Shown here piece after piece: positions 59,633-64,000 of a stretch of DNA of 64,000 nucleotides. Under the pieces are notes generated by a model that was not told the origin of the DNA, ran no database searches, and saw nothing but the letters and a program-made list of their open reading frames with translations. Position numbers and translations under genes: made by a program. The stretch comes from Bordetella avium. Its GTDB lineage: Bacteria > Pseudomonadota > Gammaproteobacteria > Burkholderiales > Burkholderiaceae_B. The DNA lies in assembly GCF_034424645.1 (NCBI RefSeq), contig NZ_CP139969.1, positions 3,038,001 to 3,102,000 on the forward strand, read 5' to 3'. Each line of letters opens with the position of its first letter. Position 1 is the stretch's first letter.

Positions 59633-62140
59633 ATGAATACGCCAACCACGACTGATGCCCGAAGCGCCGCAGCCGTCCTCAGTCTGCCTATTGAGGGCAT
59701 GACTTGCGCGAGCTGTGTGGGCCGAGTCGAAACCGCCCTGGCCAAAGTCCCGGGCGTAGCAAGCGTGTCCGTCAATCTCGCCACCGAGCGAGCGGATATC
59801 CGCCTGGCTGGCCCGGTCGATCGCCAGGCGCTCGTTCAGGCGGTCGAAAAAGTGGGCTATGACGTGCCAGCCGGCGCCGTGGAGCTCGCCGTCGAGGGCA
59901 TGACCTGCGCCTCCTGCGTGGGCCGAGTGGAAAAGGCCTTGAAAGCGGTGCCCGGCGTCAGCGAAGCCAGCGTCAACCTGGTGACCGAACGGGCCACCGT
60001 GCGCGGCGTGGTGGACACGCAAGACTTGATTGCGGCGATCAAGAAGGCGGGCTACGAGGCGCACCCCATCGATACCAGCATGCAGGCTGACGCCGAAGCC
60101 GCCGGGAAAAAAAACGCCGAGCGCGCTGAACTCAAGCGCGACCTGATCCTGGCCACCGTGCTGGCGCTGCCCGTATTCGTGCTGGAGATGGGTTCGCACA
60201 TGGTCCCTGGCGTGCACGAGTGGGTGGCGGCCACCATCGGCATCCAGCAAAGCTGGTACCTGCAATTCGTGCTGACCCTGCTGGTGCTCGTCTTTCCCGG
60301 CCGGCGCTTCTACACCAAGGGCTTTCCTGCGCTTGTGCGCCTGGGCCCCGACATGAACTCGCTGGTCGCGGTCGGCACAGCCGCCGCCTTCGGCTACTCG
60401 GTAGTCGCCACCTTCGCGCCCGGCCTGCTGCCCGCCGGCACGGTCAATGTCTATTACGAAGCGGCCGCCGTCATCGTGGCGCTGATCCTGCTGGGCCGCT
60501 TTCTTGAGGCGCGGGCCAAAGGCCGCACCTCCGAAGCCATCAAACGCCTGGTCGGCCTGCAAGCCAAAGAAGCCCATGTGCGGCGCGACGGCCGCGTCAT
60601 AGACATCCCCATCAGCGACGTGGCCCTGGGCGACATCGTGGAAGTCCGCCCCGGCGAGCGCGTACCGGTCGATGGCGAAGTGATCGAGGGCCGCAGCTTC
60701 GTAGACGAATCCATGATCACGGGCGAGCCGATTCCGGTCGAAAAAGAAAGCGGCCATACCGTGGTGGGCGGCACGGTCAACCAGAATGGCGCATTGACGC
60801 TGCGCGCCACGGCCGTAGGCGGCCAGACCATGCTGGCTCAGATCATTCGCCTGGTCGAACAGGCCCAAGGCTCCAAACTGCCTATCCAGGGCGTCGTAGA
60901 CAAGGTGACGCTATGGTTCGTGCCCACCGTCATGCTGGCAGCCCTGCTCACCTTCGTGGTCTGGCTGGCGTTCGGCCCGTCCCCCGCGCTGTCCTTCGCC
61001 CTCGTCAATGCCGTGGCGGTACTGATCATTGCCTGCCCCTGCGCCATGGGCCTGGCCACGCCAACCTCGATCATGGTCGGCACCGGCCGGGGCGCCGAAA
61101 TGGGCGTGCTGTTTCGCAAGGGCGAAGCGCTGCAACTGCTCAAGGACGCCAAGGTGGTGGCCGTGGACAAGACCGGCACGCTGACGGAAGGCCGCCCTGT
61201 CCTGACCGACCTGGAGATCGCCGAAGGTCTGGACCGCAAGCAGGTGCTGGCAAAAGTGGCCGCCGTGGAATCACGCTCGGAACATCCGATCGCCCGCGCC
61301 ATCGTCGAATCCGCCGAGCAAAGCGGCATCGCGCCGCCCGAGATGACGAACTTCGAATCCATCACGGGCATGGGGGTGCGCGCCACCGTGGATGGCTCCC
61401 GCGTCGAAGTCGGCGCAGACCGTTTCATGCGCGAACTGGGCCTGGACGTGGCCGGCTTCGCCCACACCGCCGAACGCCTGGGCAACGAAGGCAAATCGCC
61501 GCTCTACGCCGCAATCGACGGCCGCCTGGCCGCCATCATCGCGGTGGCCGACCCGATCAAGGCCAGCACCCCTGCGGCCATTGCGGCTTTGCACAAGCTC
61601 GGCCTGAAGGTGGCCATGATTACCGGCGACAACGCGCGCACGGCGCAAGCCATCGCCCGCCAGCTGGGCATAGACGAAGTGGTGGCCGAAGTGCTGCCCG
61701 AAGGCAAGGTCGAAGCGGTGCGCCGGCTCAAAGCCAGCCATGGCCATGTCGCCTACGTCGGCGACGGCATCAACGATGCCCCCGCGCTGGCGCAGGCCGA
61801 CGTTGGCCTGGCCATCGGCACCGGGACCGACGTCGCGGTAGAGTCAGCCGACGTCGTGCTCATGTCCGGCAATCTTCAGGGCGTGCCCAATGCCATCGCC
61901 CTCTCGAAAGCCACGATAGGCAACATCCGCCAAAACCTCTTCTGGGCCTTCGGCTACAACACCGCACTCATCCCCGTCGCGGCAGGGGTGTTATACCCGG
62001 CCTACGGCATCCTGCTCTCACCGATCATTGCGGCAGGTGCGATGGCGCTGTCCAGCGTCTTCGTGCTCGGCAACGCACTGCGGCTGCGCCGCTTCCAGCC
62101 GCCCCTGGCGGCGGACACGGCGGCTAACGAGGCGCCGTAA
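59633..62140 (+). CDS. copA: Copper-exporting P1B-type ATPase CopA
   Basis: An 835-residue inner-membrane ATPase exporting Cu(I) to the periplasm. Two N-terminal HMA domains have [12 protein letters not shown] (about 24 and about 92). The transmembrane CPC is in [12 protein letters not shown]; the phosphorylation site is [23 protein letters not shown] and [14 protein letters not shown] complete the ATPase. Eight helices are expected. ATG 59603 and ATG 59633 are both in frame. The promoter would start RNA at about 59603, and the AAGG near 59592 lies in the -10 box, so 59633 is chosen. Control by copper through a CueR-like activator is inferred; no cueR gene is in the window. Confidence 0.92.
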   Translation: MNTPTTTDARSAAAVLSLPIEGMTCASCVGRVETALAKVPGVASVSVNLATERADIRLAGPVDRQALVQAVEKVGYDVPAGAVELAVEGMTCASCVGRVEKALKAVPGVSEASVNLVTERATVRGVVDTQDLIAAIKKAGYEAHPIDTSMQADAEAAGKKNAERAELKRDLILATVLALPVFVLEMGSHMVPGVHEWVAATIGIQQSWYLQFVLTLLVLVFPGRRFYTKGFPALVRLGPDMNSLVAVGTAAAFGYSVVATFAPGLLPAGTVNVYYEAAAVIVALILLGRFLEARAKGRTSEAIKRLVGLQAKEAHVRRDGRVIDIPISDVALGDIVEVRPGERVPVDGEVIEGRSFVDESMITGEPIPVEKESGHTVVGGTVNQNGALTLRATAVGGQTMLAQIIRLVEQAQGSKLPIQGVVDKVTLWFVPTVMLAALLTFVVWLAFGPSPALSFALVNAVAVLIIACPCAMGLATPTSIMVGTGRGAEMGVLFRKGEALQLLKDAKVVAVDKTGTLTEGRPVLTDLEIAEGLDRKQVLAKVAAVESRSEHPIARAIVESAEQSGIAPPEMTNFESITGMGVRATVDGSRVEVGADRFMRELGLDVAGFAHTAERLGNEGKSPLYAAIDGRLAAIIAVADPIKASTPAAIAALHKLGLKVAMITGDNARTAQAIARQLGIDEVVAEVLPEGKVEAVRRLKASHGHVAYVGDGINDAPALAQADVGLAIGTGTDVAVESADVVLMSGNLQGVPNAIALSKATIGNIRQNLFWAFGYNTALIPVAAGVLYPAYGILLSPIIAAGAMALSSVFVLGNALRLRRFQPPLAADTAANEAP

Positions 62141-62265
62141 CCAAGAACGGTCAGCGGCAAGGAGACGACGGCCAGGGGATCGCAGGGGCGATGCCCTGGC
62201 CCGGCCCACGCCGCATCGGGGGGCCGGCCACAGGCGATAGCCTTCGGCAAGGGCTCTGCCGGCGC

Positions 62266-63261
62266 TCACAGGCCTAGCGCTTGCATCGCCTGCTCCAACT
62301 CTTCGGCCGACATATCCCGCACGATCAGGACCATGGCGCCCGGCGCAGCGTCTTCACGCAAGACCCGCGCTTCGGGCAAGGCGAAGACATGCTGCACGCC
62401 ATGCACCGCCCTCAGACTCCCGTCCTCCCAGCGCAGCAAGCCCTTGGCCCGCAGCAGGCGTTCTCCGACATGACGTTGCATATACCGCGTCCAGTTGGCA
62501 TAGGCTTGCCAACTTAGCGGCGCACGCTGCCGGAATGCATAGGACACGATACCGTAGCGCAGCACATGCGCCAGCGGCCCGGCGGCGGCAGACGGAGACT
62601 CCCGCAATACGACCGCGTCCAGATGCTCCGGGCGCAGCTCGTCAAACAGCGCCGGTGCGTCCTCATCCACCGTGGCGGGCGAGACCGAACGGATCGGCGC
62701 GCTGGCGTTGTATCCCCTCAGCGCGGTCTTCAGCGCTTGAATCGCGGCCTCATCGGCCAGATCCACCTTGGTCAGCGCGATGCGGTCGGCGATCGCGATC
62801 TGGGTGCTGGCTTCTCGATAAGCAGCCAACGTGCCCATCCCGTGCAGCGCGTCCGCCGTCGCCACCACGCCGCCGAAGCGGTAGTGCCGAGCGATCAGCG
62901 GATCGGCTGCCAGCGTGTTGATGACCGGACAGGGGTCCGCCAGACCCGAGGTCTCCACCACCACCCGGGTAAACGACGGAATCTCACCGCGCTGGCGACG
63001 GTAGTACAAGGACTCCAGCGTGTCCTGCAAAGAACTGGTGGACGCGCAGCACAGACAGCCAGAATCCAGCAGCACGACATCGGTGTCATCCGACTTGCCC
63101 ACCAGCATATGATCCAGGCCGATCTCGCCGAACTCATTGATGACCACTGCGGTATCGGCAAAGCGCGGACTGCGGACCAGGCGGGACAGCAGCGTGGTTT
63201 TGCCGCTGCCCAGAAAACCGGTCAGCAGGTAGACGGGGATAGGGCGAGCGGTAGCGGCCAT
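62266..63261 (-). CDS. CobW-family GTPase (putative metallochaperone)
   Basis: A 331-residue G3E-type GTPase. Walker A is GFLGSGKTTLL (about 15-25), INEFGEIGLDH follows, the metal-binding CxCC motif is DSGCLCCA (about 69-72), VVETSGLADP is the switch, and LTKVDLAD is the guanine-specificity motif. The C-terminal CobW_C domain (about 235-325) is present. COG0523 proteins insert or deliver metals such as zinc or cobalt. Metal not predictable here. It may be co-transcribed with the hydrolase gene just upstream (10-bp gap). Confidence 0.88.
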   Translation of the reverse strand: MAATARPIPVYLLTGFLGSGKTTLLSRLVRSPRFADTAVVINEFGEIGLDHMLVGKSDDTDVVLLDSGCLCCASTSSLQDTLESLYYRRQRGEIPSFTRVVVETSGLADPCPVINTLAADPLIARHYRFGGVVATADALHGMGTLAAYREASTQIAIADRIALTKVDLADEAAIQALKTALRGYNASAPIRSVSPATVDEDAPALFDELRPEHLDAVVLRESPSAAAGPLAHVLRYGIVSYAFRQRAPLSWQAYANWTRYMQRHVGERLLRAKGLLRWEDGSLRAVHGVQHVFALPEARVLREDAAPGAMVLIVRDMSAEELEQAMQALGL

Positions 63262-63270
63262 GGCTCCAGC

Positions 63271-63999
63271 TCAGTCTCGCGCGGCATCGGCGGGCGCAGG
63301 CAGGCCGCGCAGGTAATCCTGCACTTCGCGCGACGGGATCACATCCGCATACTTGCAGTTAAGGTCGAACAAACTCATGGCGTGGCTGGCCTGGAAGCGG
63401 TCGAACGCCGCCTCTTCGGGGATGATGACCTTGAAATTGTATGAGTAGGCGTCAACCGTCGTGACTCGCAGGCATCCCGACGACGTGCAGCCCACCAGGA
63501 TCAGGGTGTCCACGTCGAGAAAATTCAAGTGGCTCATGAAGATCGTGCCGAAGAAGCAGGAAGGCTTCTGCTTGGTGATGCGGATGTCTTGCGGACGCGG
63601 GGCCAGCGGCTCCACCGTCTGGGTCGCATGGGTGTTTGCCAGCACCGTCTTTTCCCCGCCCCGGTGGTTCTTGCCCACTTGCACGCCGCTGTCCAACAGG
63701 TCTGCGCGCCGGCCGCTCTCGGTATAGAAGACGGGGATGTTTTTTTCGCGCGCCAGTTCCAGCAGCGGCACGATATGCGCAACCGCATCCCAGGCTTCGC
63801 GGCCGCAGTGGGTGCGGTATTGCTTCAAGCCCTCCAGGATGTCCTCGGGCGTATCGCCGCAAAAATTGTATTGCACGTCGATGATGAAAAGCGCGGGGCG
63901 CTTGCCGAAGCCGCCGCGCTTGCCGTAGCCGGCCTGGGCCAGCACTTGCTTGTCGCGTTCGGTAAGGAAGTCGTCCCAGATTCGCTTGGTGTCGCTCAT
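63271..63999 (-). CDS. Isochorismatase-family cysteine hydrolase
   Basis: A 242-residue cysteine hydrolase with the catalytic Asp in FIIDVQYNF (about 41), Lys in TKQKPSCF (about 143) and Cys in GCTSSGCLR (about 171). The C-terminal FDRFQASHAMSLFDLN is typical of N-carbamoylsarcosine amidohydrolase and maleamate amidohydrolase relatives. The start codon lies at 63999-63997, so the coding region is complete but its promoter is outside the window. It could hydrolyse a carbamoyl or amide compound. The pairing with a CobW GTPase hints at a metal-dependent pathway, inferred only. Confidence 0.83.
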   Translation of the reverse strand: MSDTKRIWDDFLTERDKQVLAQAGYGKRGGFGKRPALFIIDVQYNFCGDTPEDILEGLKQYRTHCGREAWDAVAHIVPLLELAREKNIPVFYTESGRRADLLDSGVQVGKNHRGGEKTVLANTHATQTVEPLAPRPQDIRITKQKPSCFFGTIFMSHLNFLDVDTLILVGCTSSGCLRVTTVDAYSYNFKVIIPEEAAFDRFQASHAMSLFDLNCKYADVIPSREVQDYLRGLPAPADAARD

Positions 64000-64000
64000 A

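Noticed and set aside
1-64000. CRISPR arrays, tRNA or rRNA genes, insertion sequences
   Set aside because: No direct-repeat and spacer pattern, cloverleaf, rRNA-like stretch, transposase or paired terminal repeat was recognised.

Overview
The window is GC-rich, gene-dense DNA from a beta-proteobacterium. The gene content (many LysR and GntR regulators, a Bug-type solute receptor, a FecI/FecR/TonB iron system with PepSY and DUF3325 partners, a KdgT/DtnK/PdxA2 set) fits the Alcaligenaceae, close to Bordetella or Achromobacter. That placement is inferred from gene content and style, not from a marker gene. I see no rRNA, tRNA, insertion sequence, prophage or CRISPR array.

Layout. 1-5.2 kb: housekeeping and stress genes (murU tail, DUF6776-like membrane protein, pterin dehydratase, tas, tam) and a divergent Lrp regulator/LysE exporter pair. 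5.3-18.2 kb: a hydantoin or N-carbamoyl amino acid island. A nine-gene minus-strand run holds a hydantoinase, a polar amino acid ABC transporter, a DapA-like lyase, a hydantoin racemase, a D-2-hydroxyacid FAD dehydrogenase and an SDR. Beside it lie a D-carbamoylase, two related LysR regulators and an NAD(P) D-2-hydroxyacid dehydrogenase. 18.2-23.9 kb: a GNAT protein, the RNA helicase dbpA, a D-threonine-aldolase-like PLP enzyme with a divergent LysR, a glycine-zipper lipoprotein and an EF-hand protein.

24.0-33.5 kb: an 11-gene aromatic catabolism operon. It carries a NagG/NagH-like Rieske oxygenase with its ferredoxin and reductase, an unusual bicupin ring-cleavage enzyme, a FAH hydrolase, an ornithine-cyclodeaminase-like enzyme, HpaH, HpaI and a Bug receptor. 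A GntR/FCD gene is divergent, and three TTGCATGCAA palindromes about 50 bp apart lie between them. 34.6-38.8 kb: a D-threonate-type operon (kdgT, dtnK, pdxA2, gntR).

39.0-45.6 kb: rimJ, then a TPP riboswitch followed by six genes joined by 4-nt ATGA overlaps: a LuxE-like acyl-activating enzyme, a LuxC-like acyl reductase, a three-part THI5/SsuA-type ABC transporter and an SDR. Together they look like thiamine-repressed uptake of a compound and reduction of its carboxylate to an alcohol. This is the most novel system in the window.

45.8-64 kb: a small lipoprotein, a CLC antiporter, metY with an exported hydrolase, a Fur-box-preceded FecI/FecR/TonB-receptor/PepSY/DUF3325 iron operon, a PhzF protein, and a copper module in which a duplicated DUF305 protein and a CopA ATPase are divergent, each with a CueR-type 19-bp-spacer promoter. 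A CobW GTPase and an isochorismatase-family hydrolase end the window.
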